A DNA stretch of 10,182 nt, from the NCBI GenBank assembly GCA_958438185.1, contig CAUBQU010000028.1:1-10182 (forward strand), in the 5' to 3' direction. The translations under genes were made by a program, and so were the position numbers. Source of the stretch: an uncultured Oscillospiraceae bacterium. GTDB lineage: Bacteria; Bacillota; Clostridia; Oscillospirales; Oscillospiraceae. Below, in pieces: positions 1 through 6,619 of this stretch (position 1 is the stretch's first letter; each line of letters opens with the position of its first letter). The notes under the pieces are model-generated. The model did no database searches and was not told where the DNA came from. It was given only the letters and a program-made list of their open reading frames with translations.

Positions 1-1285
1 GGACGGCTTCGATCTCGCCCAGCTCAATGCGGTAGCCCATATGCTTGATTTGCCCGTCCTTCCGGGAGCAGAAGCGGAGGATCCCGCGCTTGTCCATAAT
101 GCCCAGGTCGCCGGTCCGGTAAATGAGGTCCGGATAAGCGGAGGCGGGGTTCTGGACAAAGGCGGCGGACGTTTTGTCCGGGTCATTATAATAGCCCTTG
201 GCCAGGCCGATGCCTCGGACGCAGATCTCGCCGATCTGGCCGCGCTTGACGAAGTTGAGGTCGTCATCCAGCAGCATGACCTGCTTATTCAGGCAGGGGC
301 GGCCGATGGGGATCATCTCATCATCGGCAAATTCCTTGTTGACGATAAAATAAGTGCAGTCAACGGTGACTTCCGTCGGACCGTAGAGATTGACATATTG
401 CACGTCTGGCAGGGCGGCCCGCCAGATGTTCAGCTCCCGGGCCCGCATCGGCTCGCCGCCGACGATGACACGCTTGAGCCAGCGGGGCGCCGCCTTGGCC
501 AGTGCGCCGGAGTTTGCCAGCTGGTTAAACGCGCCGGTGCTCCAGATAAAGGAGGTGATGCCGTAGTCGTCGGCAAAGGCGAGCAGCCGTTCCGGCAGCA
601 GGACGTATTCCTGCGGGAAGATATGGACGGTACAGCCGCAGCGCAGGCCTTGGTAGATATCCTTGACAGAGAGGTCAAAGTAGAAGGGGGCTTGGTTGCC
701 GAGAATGTCTTCGTCGGTGAAGTGGAACGTATCGGCCATCCACTCGGTGAAATCAATGACAGCCCGGTGGGAGATCACGATCCCCTTGGGCGCGCCGGTG
801 GAGCCGGAGGTGTAGATGACATAGGCCGGGTCAATATCCAGGACCATCTGGCGGCGGGCCGTCAGGAACATCGTCACCGGGTTGGCCCGCTGGGCTTCTT
901 CCAGGGTGAAGACCGGGCACATGGCGGCGAAGTGGTCCATATCCTCCTCCGCGTCCCGGGGGCCCAGCAGCGCGGCGGGGCGCAGCTGCCGCAGGATCAT
1001 CTCCAGGCGGCGGGGCGGCATATCCCGGTCGATGGGGACGTAATAGTTGCCGCTGGCCAAGATCCCCATAAACCCAGCCAGGCTCAGAGAGGAGCGCTCG
1101 ACCAAAATGGCGATGGGCCGGTTCAGAGCGTTGGTCCGGGTCATGATAAACGTGCCGATGGCTTCGGCAGCGTGCAGCAGGGACCGGAAGGTGTAAGCAT
1201 TTTTCGGGTCGGCAAAGGCGACTTTGTCGCCATATTGTGTAGCCGAGTGTTCGAGATACTCAAACAGATTCTTTTGCAGCGCCAA
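1..1285 (-). CDS. DltA-like amino acid adenylation enzyme (AMP-binding family), 3' end off window
   Basis: An AMP-forming adenylation enzyme (ANL superfamily), which activates a carboxylic acid, probably an amino acid, as an acyl-adenylate for transfer to a carrier protein. 428 residues are visible and run off the left edge; the family is usually about 500, so roughly the last 80 residues, including the catalytic lysine region, are missing. Core motifs in order are A3 YTSGSTGAPKG (158-168), A4-like APFYFDLSVKD (199-209, with the Asp that usually holds an amino group), A5 NLYGPTE (299-305), A7 YRTGDLG (389-395) and A8 QIKHMGYRIELGEIE (412-426). The start is TTG: an in-frame TAG lies at 1307-1309, no ATG follows it before the conserved N-terminus, and AAAGGTGG sits 9 bases upstream. 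It follows greA by 47 bases with no promoter seen between, so co-transcription is likely. The sequence around A4 resembles DltA (D-alanine activation for teichoic acids), but no dltB/C/D is visible, so the substrate is unassigned. Confidence 0.88.
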   Translation of the reverse strand, partial: MALQKNLFEYLEHSATQYGDKVAFADPKNAYTFRSLLHAAEAIGTFIMTRTNALNRPIAILVERSSLSLAGFMGILASGNYYVPIDRDMPPRRLEMILRQLRPAALLGPRDAEEDMDHFAAMCPVFTLEEAQRANPVTMFLTARRQMVLDIDPAYVIYTSGSTGAPKGIVISHRAVIDFTEWMADTFHFTDEDILGNQAPFYFDLSVKDIYQGLRCGCTVHIFPQEYVLLPERLLAFADDYGITSFIWSTGAFNQLANSGALAKAAPRWLKRVIVGGEPMRARELNIWRAALPDVQYVNLYGPTEVTVDCTYFIVNKEFADDEMIPIGRPCLNKQVMLLDDDLNFVKRGQIGEICVRGIGLAKGYYNDPDKTSAAFVQNPASAYPDLIYRTGDLGIMDKRGILRFCSRKDGQIKHMGYRIELGEIEAV

Positions 1286-1314
1286 GGGGATACGCCACCT
1301 TTCTCTCTAGGATG

Positions 1315-1331
1315 CGCCGGGCGTGCCGGCG
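1315..1331 (-). other. intercistronic stem-loop between greA and the adenylation gene
   Basis: A perfect 6-bp inverted repeat (CGCCGG / CCGGCG) with a 5-base loop lies just after the greA stop codon. No T-run follows on the minus strand, so it does not look like an intrinsic terminator. It could be an mRNA-stabilising or partial-attenuation hairpin between two co-transcribed genes, or chance in GC-rich DNA. Confidence 0.3.
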
Positions 1332-1332
1332 G

Positions 1333-1839
1333 TCAGAAGGGTAAAATCGGGGCGGAGCCGTCGTCCTCCGCCTGCGTGATGGCGCGGATGAGAACGGCAT
1401 AGTGATACTGGGGGCTGACCTGGACCTCGACCCGGTCGCCGACGCGGCGGCCGAGGACGGCCTTGCCCAAGGGGGATTCCTTGCTGATCAGGCCCTGGTC
1501 CGGGTCGGTCCGGATCGTGGTGACGACCTGGATGGTCTGCTCCATCTCGTCCTCTTCGAAGTAGAGGGTCACCTTGTCAAACAGCCCGACGACGCTGCTC
1601 TGCTTGGGGGCTTCGTCGATCACATGGGCGGTTTTGATCATATTCTGCAGGTAGCGGATGCGGCTTTCGTTGCGGTTTTTGGCGCGCTTGGCTTCTTTGT
1701 ATTCGAAATTCTCGCTCAGATCGCCAAATTCGCGGCAGCGCTTGACTTCCTCTAAAAGGACGGGCCGCTGGTTTTGGATCCGGTCGTCCAGCTCCTGCTG
1801 CATTAAGCGAATGTCCTGTTTTGTCAATTCGTCGTGCAT
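1333..1839 (-). CDS. greA: GreA/GreB-family transcription elongation factor
   Basis: Binds in the RNA polymerase secondary channel and stimulates cleavage of backtracked RNA to rescue stalled elongation complexes. At 168 residues it is slightly longer than the usual ~158. The N-terminal coiled-coil hairpin (about 5-75) carries the acidic tip GDLSENFEYKEAK (39-51), with Asp40 and Glu43 in the places of the Mg-coordinating acidic pair. The C-terminal FKBP-like domain (about 82-155) contains SPLGKAVLGRRVGD (122-135). The start ATG is preceded by AGAGG at a spacing of 7 bases. The tip reads NFEY where canonical GreA has NAEY, and it is followed by a basic KRAKNRNESRIRYL segment, so this may be the second GreA paralogue found in many Clostridia rather than the housekeeping copy. 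It has its own promoter at 1898-1926 and is probably followed in the same transcript by the adenylation gene. Confidence 0.92.
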   Translation of the reverse strand: MHDELTKQDIRLMQQELDDRIQNQRPVLLEEVKRCREFGDLSENFEYKEAKRAKNRNESRIRYLQNMIKTAHVIDEAPKQSSVVGLFDKVTLYFEEDEMEQTIQVVTTIRTDPDQGLISKESPLGKAVLGRRVGDRVEVQVSPQYHYAVLIRAITQAEDDGSAPILPF

Positions 1840-1897
1840 AAAACTGCCTCTTTCCTTTGGGCGCGGGGCTTGGACAGGCCCGGCAGTCCTTGCAAAT

Positions 1898-1926
1898 ATA
1901 TTACCACGTTACGGCAAACGCGTCAA
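1898..1926 (-). promoter_or_regulatory. vegetative promoter for greA
   Basis: On the minus strand TTGACG (1921-1926) and TAATAT (1898-1903) are separated by exactly 17 bases, matching the consensus for the housekeeping sigma factor. The predicted start of transcription is near 1890, giving a leader of about 50 bases before the greA ATG. It lies between the stop codon of the membrane protein gene and greA, making greA an independent transcription unit. Confidence 0.85.
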
Positions 1927-1939
1927 TGAAAAGCGCGTT
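1917..1939. repeat. inverted repeat overlapping the greA -35 element
   Basis: AACGCG at 1917-1922 and CGCGTT at 1934-1939 form a perfect 6-bp inverted repeat with an 11-base centre. One arm covers the first bases of the -35 hexamer. It could be an operator for greA, or a weak transcription end for the upstream four-gene operon, whose stop codon ends at 1948. The following T-run on the minus strand is too short for a convincing intrinsic terminator. Confidence 0.35.
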
Positions 1940-1947
1940 AAAAATCC

Positions 1948-2808
1948 TTAAACCGATGCGTCCGGCTCCTCGCCGGGCGCGTGGTCCGCCGGTGCGGCAT
2001 CCTGCTCGACGACGGGGATAAAGTGCTTGGCAAACTTCTGCTTGCCCCGGCTGCGAACATAGAAAAAGCCGATGACGGAGAACACGACCGCGCCGATAAA
2101 ATTGACGAATAGGTCCTTCATCGTGTCATACAGGCCGATATCCAGATAGCCGCCCAGGCCGAGGGACTGGCCATTGATGCTGGCGTCAGTGATATCGCGG
2201 ATGACGATGGGGGTATTGCTGTTGGCCGGGTCCAGCTTTACGGAGGAGATCATGTGCAGGACGGTGTCCTTCTGCATATCCGTCTGGAAAAAGTAATCCA
2301 TGGCGAATTCGAAGAATTCCCAGAGAATGCCGATGGTCATGGAAAAGCAGAACGCGACCAGGGCCAAAAACAGCGGCGAGAGCTCCAGCTGGAAGCGCTT
2401 GTTGCGATTGAACAGGTCCACCAGGGAGAAGCCGACAGCGGCGGCCATAAAGCCGTTGATGGTGTGCATCAAGGTGTCCCACCCGGTGTAGCGGACATAC
2501 CAGCAGGCCAGCTCACCCAGGATCTCTGCGGCGAAAATAAAGCAGAGGATGATGATCTCCAGTGTGTCCGGCAGGTCGACCCGGAAGTTGCGCTCCACAA
2601 AGGCGGGCAGCAGGAACAGCACCAGCGTCAGCGCGCAGGTGGCGACGTTTTCATAGCGCCCGCGGATGGCGGAGAGCACCAGCGCCGCAAGGACGATGGC
2701 CCGGAGGGTGAAATAGACGATAAATTTGCCCTTGTGCTCGTGAAATTGCTGCCGCAGGCTCTGGCGGTCATAGGGGGGCAGTGGGGGTTGTAGCTTTTTC
2801 TTTGCCAT
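1948..2808 (-). CDS. six-helix integral membrane protein, weakly YjdF/DUF2238-like
   Basis: A 286-residue membrane protein of unknown function. Six hydrophobic segments are visible at about 28-48, 54-72, 82-100, 112-133, 145-170 and 233-252, with a polar loop (171-232) before the last helix, a basic N-terminus (MAKKK) and an acidic, Pro/Ala-rich C-terminal tail (266-286). Helix 4 starts with WDTLMHTINGF and helix 5 ends with ILWEFFEFAMD. This D-x3-H-x3-G-F plus (W/Y)EF pattern resembles the YjdF/DUF2238 membrane family, but the assignment is by eye. The ATG at 2808 is chosen over an upstream in-frame ATG at 2946 because AAGGAG lies 6 bases before it and the extra 46 residues are only a shadow of the upstream gene. 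It overlaps the ATPase gene by 41 bases and is the last gene of the operon, which suggests coupled translation and a shared role. No clear terminator follows. Confidence 0.85.
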   Translation of the reverse strand: MAKKKLQPPLPPYDRQSLRQQFHEHKGKFIVYFTLRAIVLAALVLSAIRGRYENVATCALTLVLFLLPAFVERNFRVDLPDTLEIIILCFIFAAEILGELACWYVRYTGWDTLMHTINGFMAAAVGFSLVDLFNRNKRFQLELSPLFLALVAFCFSMTIGILWEFFEFAMDYFFQTDMQKDTVLHMISSVKLDPANSNTPIVIRDITDASINGQSLGLGGYLDIGLYDTMKDLFVNFIGAVVFSVIGFFYVRSRGKQKFAKHFIPVVEQDAAPADHAPGEEPDASV

Positions 2809-4618
2809 AGGGGGCTCCTTCCTGAGGGAAATTGAGGGAATCGAGATAACGCTGCTCCCGCGCCTGGCAGGTAAACAGCAGGATCTGGCGCTGCTGGGCC
2901 AGCTGCCGGAGCAGATCCAGCGCGCGGGCCATACGGGTATCATCAAGGCAGACCAGGGCGTCGTCGAGGACGCAGGGCGTCTCCGGCGGGGCCAAAAGCT
3001 GGGCGATGGCCAGGCGCAGGGCGAGCCAGATCTGATCGCAGGTGGCGGCGCTGTAACAGCGGCTGGAATGGGCGGCGGGGTCGCCGGGCTCCTGCAGGCG
3101 GATCTGCAGCTGCCGGTCCAGCTCCAATTGCCGGTGGGGGATGCCTGTCAGCTGGGCCAGGTATTCCCCGGCCAGCCGCCGTAGCGGCGGGGCAAAGCGG
3201 GCCTGGAGGGTATCGCTGGCCTGCTGCAGGGCGTCTAGGGCCAGGCCGAGGGCTTCGTAATGCTGGGTGAGCGCGGCCAGCCAGTCTGTCAGCGCCTTGC
3301 GCTGCTGCTGCAGCTGCAGCAGCGGGGGATAAGCCTCCAGCCGTGCCTGGGCAGCGGCAAGCTGCTGGCGGCAGCTTGTCCGGCGGGCGTCCAGTTCCTG
3401 CATGGCGTCATCGTGCGGCTGCGCCGGGAGCAGCTGCAGCAGCTGCTGCAGCGCGGCGTCCGCCTGCCGGGCCTGCGCTTCGGCCTGCGCGCGGCGTTGG
3501 GGCAGCGCCAGGGCGTCTAAAATCGCGGCCTGGGCTTCCGCAGGCGTGTTTGCCTGGGGGAATGCTGCGGCGATCTCCGCAGGCAGGCGGTCTGACGCCG
3601 CCTTTCGGGCAGGCCACAGCGCGGCCAGGGCGCTGGCCAGGGCCAGAACGCCGCAGGCGATGGCGGCGGGCAGGCTGCGGCGCAGCAGCGCTGCGGCGAA
3701 AGCCAGCAGGAGCGCCGCGGCGAGGAAGGGCCAGCGGTGATGCTTCTGGCGCGGCAGCTCTGCCGGGTCGGCGGCAAGCTGGGGCAGCCATTGGCGCAGC
3801 CGCGCATCTTCCGGCAGCGCGGCCTGCTGCTGTGTGAGGGCGGCCAGTTGCTCGTTTGCCAGCTTCGCCTGCAGCTGGGCATCCTGGCGGGCAGCTTCCG
3901 TTTGGGCGGCACAGCGGGATGCAGCGTTGCGATAGGCCTCGTCCAGCTGCGTTAGCTGCTTTTGCTGATTGGCGCAGGCGTCCTCCAGCGCGCTGCGCTG
4001 GGCCAGGGCCTGTTCGCATTGGGCCAGCTCTGCCTGGCAGGCAGGGATCAGGCCGGTTTTATGATGCTGGCAGCGGCGTTGGAGCTGCTGCAGCTGCTGC
4101 TTTGCCTGGGCGAATGTCGCCTCCTGCGGCCCTGTTGAGACCAGGCGCTGCAGCTGTTGCTCCAGGGCCTCGTCATAAGTCAGCGCGTGGGCCTCCTGGG
4201 CCAGAAAGACGCTGCGGGCAAAGACGCTGCGGGGCAGACCTGTCAGCGTTTGGCCGCAGGTTGCGGCCTGCAGCTCGTCGATGGGCGCGCCGGAGTCCGT
4301 ATCATAAGCGCGAAAAACCGAGAACGGCGCTTTCGGCGTGCTGCTGCGTTCGATGGTCACAGCCCGGCCTTGCCACGCAAGGTCGATGCGCCCGGCCATG
4401 GGCTTGCCGGACCAGGGCTGGTATTTATGCTTGTCCGCCAGGGCGGCTTTGCTGTCGCGCTGGCTGGCGTCGATGCCGTAGAGCATGGCCAGCAGGAAGG
4501 CGCACCAGGTGGATTTGCCGCCCTCATTCGGGGCGTACAGGAGATTCAGGCCCGGCTGGAGTGTCAGCACGGCGCCGTCCAGCTTGCCAAAGGTAGCTTG
4601 CAGACGCTTGAGGATCAT
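2768..4618 (-). CDS. YhaN/SbcC-like coiled-coil ATPase with a membrane hairpin
   Basis: A Rad50/SbcC-type P-loop ATPase, best matched to the YhaN group that partners a YhaO-type metallophosphoesterase. 616 residues, shorter than many relatives. The N-terminal ATPase half has Walker A APNEGGKST (29-37). Gln/Ala/Leu-rich coiled coils (about 165-290 and 360-475) flank two adjacent hydrophobic segments (about 296-312 and 316-336) that look like a membrane hairpin. The C-terminal half has the signature region YSAATCDQIWLALRLA (522-537) and Walker B VLDDALVCLDD (550-560). The signature is altered (YSAAT instead of LSGGT), and FTCQ (582-585) holds Gln where a switch His often stands. The ATG overlaps the stop of the upstream phosphoesterase gene by ATGA, with GGGAGGTGA 7 bases upstream, so translation is coupled. 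The role in DNA or RNA end processing is inferred from the family, and the nucleic acid substrate is unknown. Confidence 0.88.
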   Translation of the reverse strand: MILKRLQATFGKLDGAVLTLQPGLNLLYAPNEGGKSTWCAFLLAMLYGIDASQRDSKAALADKHKYQPWSGKPMAGRIDLAWQGRAVTIERSSTPKAPFSVFRAYDTDSGAPIDELQAATCGQTLTGLPRSVFARSVFLAQEAHALTYDEALEQQLQRLVSTGPQEATFAQAKQQLQQLQRRCQHHKTGLIPACQAELAQCEQALAQRSALEDACANQQKQLTQLDEAYRNAASRCAAQTEAARQDAQLQAKLANEQLAALTQQQAALPEDARLRQWLPQLAADPAELPRQKHHRWPFLAAALLLAFAAALLRRSLPAAIACGVLALASALAALWPARKAASDRLPAEIAAAFPQANTPAEAQAAILDALALPQRRAQAEAQARQADAALQQLLQLLPAQPHDDAMQELDARRTSCRQQLAAAQARLEAYPPLLQLQQQRKALTDWLAALTQHYEALGLALDALQQASDTLQARFAPPLRRLAGEYLAQLTGIPHRQLELDRQLQIRLQEPGDPAAHSSRCYSAATCDQIWLALRLAIAQLLAPPETPCVLDDALVCLDDTRMARALDLLRQLAQQRQILLFTCQAREQRYLDSLNFPQEGAPYGKEKATTPTAPL

Positions 4619-5688
4619 GGCAGCGTCACCTCCCGGCCGTCCAGGGCCTGCAGGCCCAATTCCAAGGCCAGCTCCAGCGTCTGCCGCTGCGCGGCATCCG
4701 GCGCGGCTTGGATGGCGCTGTACATGTTCTTGGTAAAGAGGCCCCGCAGGGAGTCCTCTCCGGCATCTGCCGGGCGCAGCGGCGGCTGCGTCGCATCCAC
4801 CAGCTGCAGGGAGCCAAAGTAGGGCGCAAGCTGCGCCTGCAGCGCGGCAAGGTCCGGGGCCGGGCCGTCGCCGGTCAGGCGGATGCGGTAATGATGGCGC
4901 GCGCTGTCCTTGGGCAGCTGGCTTGCCAGATCGGCCAGCTGGGCTGCGGGCAGGTCCAGAATTTCATAGCGGGGGGCGTCCAGCATCTGAAAGTGCAGCT
5001 GCACTGCATGCGGGGCGGCCTGTACTAAGTATACGCCTTTTGGGCCGGTTTCATCAAAGCCGCGGCCCATAAAACAACCGGGCCAGGCGTAGGTGACGCA
5101 GGTTTCCGTCCGGTAGGCGGCGCGGCGGTGGATATGGCCCAGGGCCAGGTAACAAAGGCCGCTGGCGGCGATCTCCGCTGGGGTGGCCGTCCGATAAGCG
5201 GGGCCGTTGGGATCGCCGTGCAGGACCATGAAATGCGGCCGCCCATCCTGCGGGGCGCGAAAGTCTGCCAGGGAGGGCAGCTGCCCGTCACAAAACGCAG
5301 CGCCGGAGACGGTACAGTCGCCGAGGTCCAGCGTTTCGATCTGAGGGGTCGCGAAAATATGCACCTGGCTGGGCCAGGGATAGCGCTGGTAAGGGCTGTC
5401 CGGCCCCATGGGGTCATGATTGCCCGGGGCGATGAAAACCTGCGCCGGGCATTCCGCCAGCGCCTGGCGCAATTGATCGACGGTATCGCGGTAGACCGTG
5501 CCAGTATCGAAGAGGTCCCCGGCCAGCAGCACCAGACGGCAGCCCTCTCGGCGGCAGAGTCGGGGCAGGGCCTCCAACAGCTGGCGGGCCTGCTGGCGCC
5601 GCGCCGCCGCTTGCTCCGGCGGTAGCCCGGCAAAGGGCGAATCCAGATGCAGATCTGCCGCGTGCAGCAGCTTGATCGGCTCAATCAT
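4615..5688 (-). CDS. YhaO/SbcD-like metallophosphoesterase (putative nuclease)
   Basis: A calcineurin-like metallophosphoesterase of the Mre11/SbcD/YhaO type, likely the nuclease partner of the downstream ATPase. 357 residues. Metal-site motifs are all present and in order: DLH (12-14), GDLFD (57-61), GNHD (89-92), H157 in VLHGD and GHIH (184-187). A capping domain of about 130 residues follows. The ATG at 5688 is chosen because the protein then begins directly with the conserved strand IKLLHAADLHLDSPF; upstream in-frame ATGs lie within ymdB. The ribosome binding site is weak (AGGTCGCC), and the start overlaps the ymdB stop by 8 bases, so translation probably depends on ribosomes finishing ymdB. 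The 3' end shares ATGA with the ATPase gene. Whether it cuts DNA or RNA cannot be told from sequence. Confidence 0.92.
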   Translation of the reverse strand: MIEPIKLLHAADLHLDSPFAGLPPEQAAARRQQARQLLEALPRLCRREGCRLVLLAGDLFDTGTVYRDTVDQLRQALAECPAQVFIAPGNHDPMGPDSPYQRYPWPSQVHIFATPQIETLDLGDCTVSGAAFCDGQLPSLADFRAPQDGRPHFMVLHGDPNGPAYRTATPAEIAASGLCYLALGHIHRRAAYRTETCVTYAWPGCFMGRGFDETGPKGVYLVQAAPHAVQLHFQMLDAPRYEILDLPAAQLADLASQLPKDSARHHYRIRLTGDGPAPDLAALQAQLAPYFGSLQLVDATQPPLRPADAGEDSLRGLFTKNMYSAIQAAPDAAQRQTLELALELGLQALDGREVTLP

Positions 5689-6457
5689 AGAGGGCGACCT
5701 GCGCAACATCGCGGCATTTGCCGGTGTTTGCATCAAAGGTGAAGATGGCCCCCTCTAGCTTGCAGGGCCCCGGTGCAGGCTCGTAGCGGCCGGTGAGATC
5801 GCCGCGGAATTTCGCGATGGACTGCGCCGGCTTGACGCCCAGAATGGAGTGGGCCGGGCCGGTCATGCCGAGGTCTGTGAGATAGCCGGTGCCGCCGGGC
5901 AGGAGCTGGGCGTCGGCCGTGGGGACATGGGTGTGCGTCCCCCAGACGGCGGTGACACGCCCGGCTAGCATGTGGCCCATGGCCAGCTTTTCTGAAGTCG
6001 CCTCCGCGTGGAGCTCGACGAAGATCAGCTTCGTCTCGATGCGCTTTAAAATGCGCTCGACCTGCAGAAAGGGGTTCTCCGGCGTGTAGTCCATTCCGCA
6101 GCGGCCGATGAGGTCGATGACGGCGACGTCGCCAAAGTCCGTCTCGAAGACGCCCCAGCCGTGCCCCGGCGCCTGGGGCGCATAGTTGGCCGGGCGGAGC
6201 AGGTTCGGGCAGCTTTTGGCGTAGGGCACCAGCTCCCGGCGGCCCCAGGTGTGGTTGCCCATGGTGATAACGTCGGCCCCGGCGTCAAAGATGTCCTCCG
6301 CCTGTTGGGGCGTGAGCCCCAGCATAGAGGCGTTTTCCCCGTTGACGACGGTGAAATCAATTTCATACCTGCGCTGCAGCGCGGGCAGCTGGCGGCATAA
6401 ATAGTCGCAGCCGCTGGGGGCGACGACGTCGCCGACGGCCAGCAATCTTCGTTCCAT
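5681..6457 (-). CDS. ymdB: YmdB-family (TIGR00282) 2',3'-cyclic nucleotide phosphodiesterase
   Basis: A metallophosphoesterase of the YmdB family; the Bacillus subtilis protein hydrolyses 2',3'-cyclic nucleotides and affects RNA turnover and biofilm/motility decisions. 258 residues, the normal length. Metal and catalytic residues known in the family are present at equivalent places: D10 in VGDVV, E41-N42 in NGENAS, N68-H69 in MGNHTW, H150 in ELHAEATSEK, and H175/H177 in GTHTHVPTADAQLLPGG. GYLTDLGMTGP (191-201) is also typical. A Glu replaces the common Asp two residues before H150. The ATG at 6457 has GGGAGG 7 bases upstream and gives the family N-terminus; the in-frame ATG at 6523 would add 22 non-conserved residues. 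It is the first gene of a four-gene operon under the promoter at 6531-6559. In many Firmicutes ymdB follows rny; here it heads a nuclease-ATPase operon instead. Confidence 0.93.
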   Translation of the reverse strand: MERRLLAVGDVVAPSGCDYLCRQLPALQRRYEIDFTVVNGENASMLGLTPQQAEDIFDAGADVITMGNHTWGRRELVPYAKSCPNLLRPANYAPQAPGHGWGVFETDFGDVAVIDLIGRCGMDYTPENPFLQVERILKRIETKLIFVELHAEATSEKLAMGHMLAGRVTAVWGTHTHVPTADAQLLPGGTGYLTDLGMTGPAHSILGVKPAQSIAKFRGDLTGRYEPAPGPCKLEGAIFTFDANTGKCRDVAQVALYD

Positions 6458-6530
6458 GTAGTTTCCTCCCGGCGTAGCGCCTTTGCCTGTGCGTACCGGC
6501 AAAACGGCGGTTTTCTCGTTCATTTCCGCT

Positions 6531-6559
6531 ATCATACCATTTTTTCCGGGAAAGCACAA
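6531..6559 (-). promoter_or_regulatory. vegetative promoter for the ymdB operon
   Basis: On the minus strand TTGTGC (6554-6559) and TATGAT (6531-6536) are separated by 17 bases. The -10 element is near consensus, the -35 weaker. Transcription would begin near 6525, giving a leader of about 65-70 bases before the ymdB ATG at 6457. It is the only convincing promoter seen upstream of the four overlapping minus-strand genes. Confidence 0.75.
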
Positions 6560-6560
6560 G

Positions 6561-6578
6561 GCCGGAAACCGGCGCGCC
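6561..6578. repeat. palindromes between the divergent promoters
   Basis: Between the two -35 elements lie a 5-bp inverted repeat GCCGG-AAA-CCGGC (6561-6573) and an overlapping 8-bp palindrome GGCGCGCC (6571-6578). The position would suit a regulator acting on both divergent genes, but short GC palindromes are common in GC-rich DNA, so an operator role is speculative. Confidence 0.3.
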
Positions 6579-6582
6579 GCCC

Positions 6583-6610
6583 TTGACAAACTGGCGTACA
6601 GCCCTATAAT
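6583..6610 (+). promoter_or_regulatory. consensus promoter for the TrpD-like gene
   Basis: TTGACA (6583-6588) and TATAAT (6605-6610) are both perfect consensus hexamers, separated by 16 bases. The predicted start is near 6617, about 28 bases before the ATG at 6645. This is the best-matching promoter in the window and predicts strong expression unless repressed; a dyad at 6606-6619 overlaps the -10 and start point. Confidence 0.9.
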
Positions 6611-6619
6611 AAGTATTAT
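6606..6619. repeat. AT-rich inverted repeat at the -10/start point, possible operator
   Basis: ATAATA (6606-6611) and TATTAT (6614-6619) form a perfect 6-bp inverted repeat with a 2-base AG centre. It covers most of the -10 hexamer and the predicted start of transcription. A protein bound here would block RNA polymerase. It stands out as AT-rich in otherwise GC-rich surroundings, though part of that is required by the -10 element itself. Confidence 0.4.

Noticed and set aside
41..1402. A 453-codon open frame on the plus strand, antisense to the adenylation gene and the end of greA
   Set aside because: The minus strand carries ordered adenylation motifs A3-A8. The plus frame has no domain, crosses two real genes and lacks a convincing ribosome binding site.
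2809..2946. Upstream extension of the membrane protein to an ATG at 2946
   Set aside because: The added 46 residues lie wholly within the ATPase coding region in another frame, and the ATG at 2808 has the ribosome binding site AAGGAG and a sensible N-terminus before the first helix.
3300..3460. Repetitive CAGCTGCTGCAG-type sequence resembling a microsatellite
   Set aside because: It is explained by codons for Gln, Leu and Ala in the coiled coil of the ATPase; repeat units are irregular and stay in frame.
3260..4822. Several plus-strand and alternative-frame open frames across the ATPase gene
   Set aside because: They are shadows of the Gln/Ala/Leu-rich coiled-coil coding sequence; their translations are low-complexity Ala/Arg/Gly/Pro sequences.
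5689..5736. Upstream start for the YhaO-like protein at 5736
   Set aside because: The extra 16 residues lie within the ymdB coding region, and the family N-terminus begins right after the ATG at 5688.
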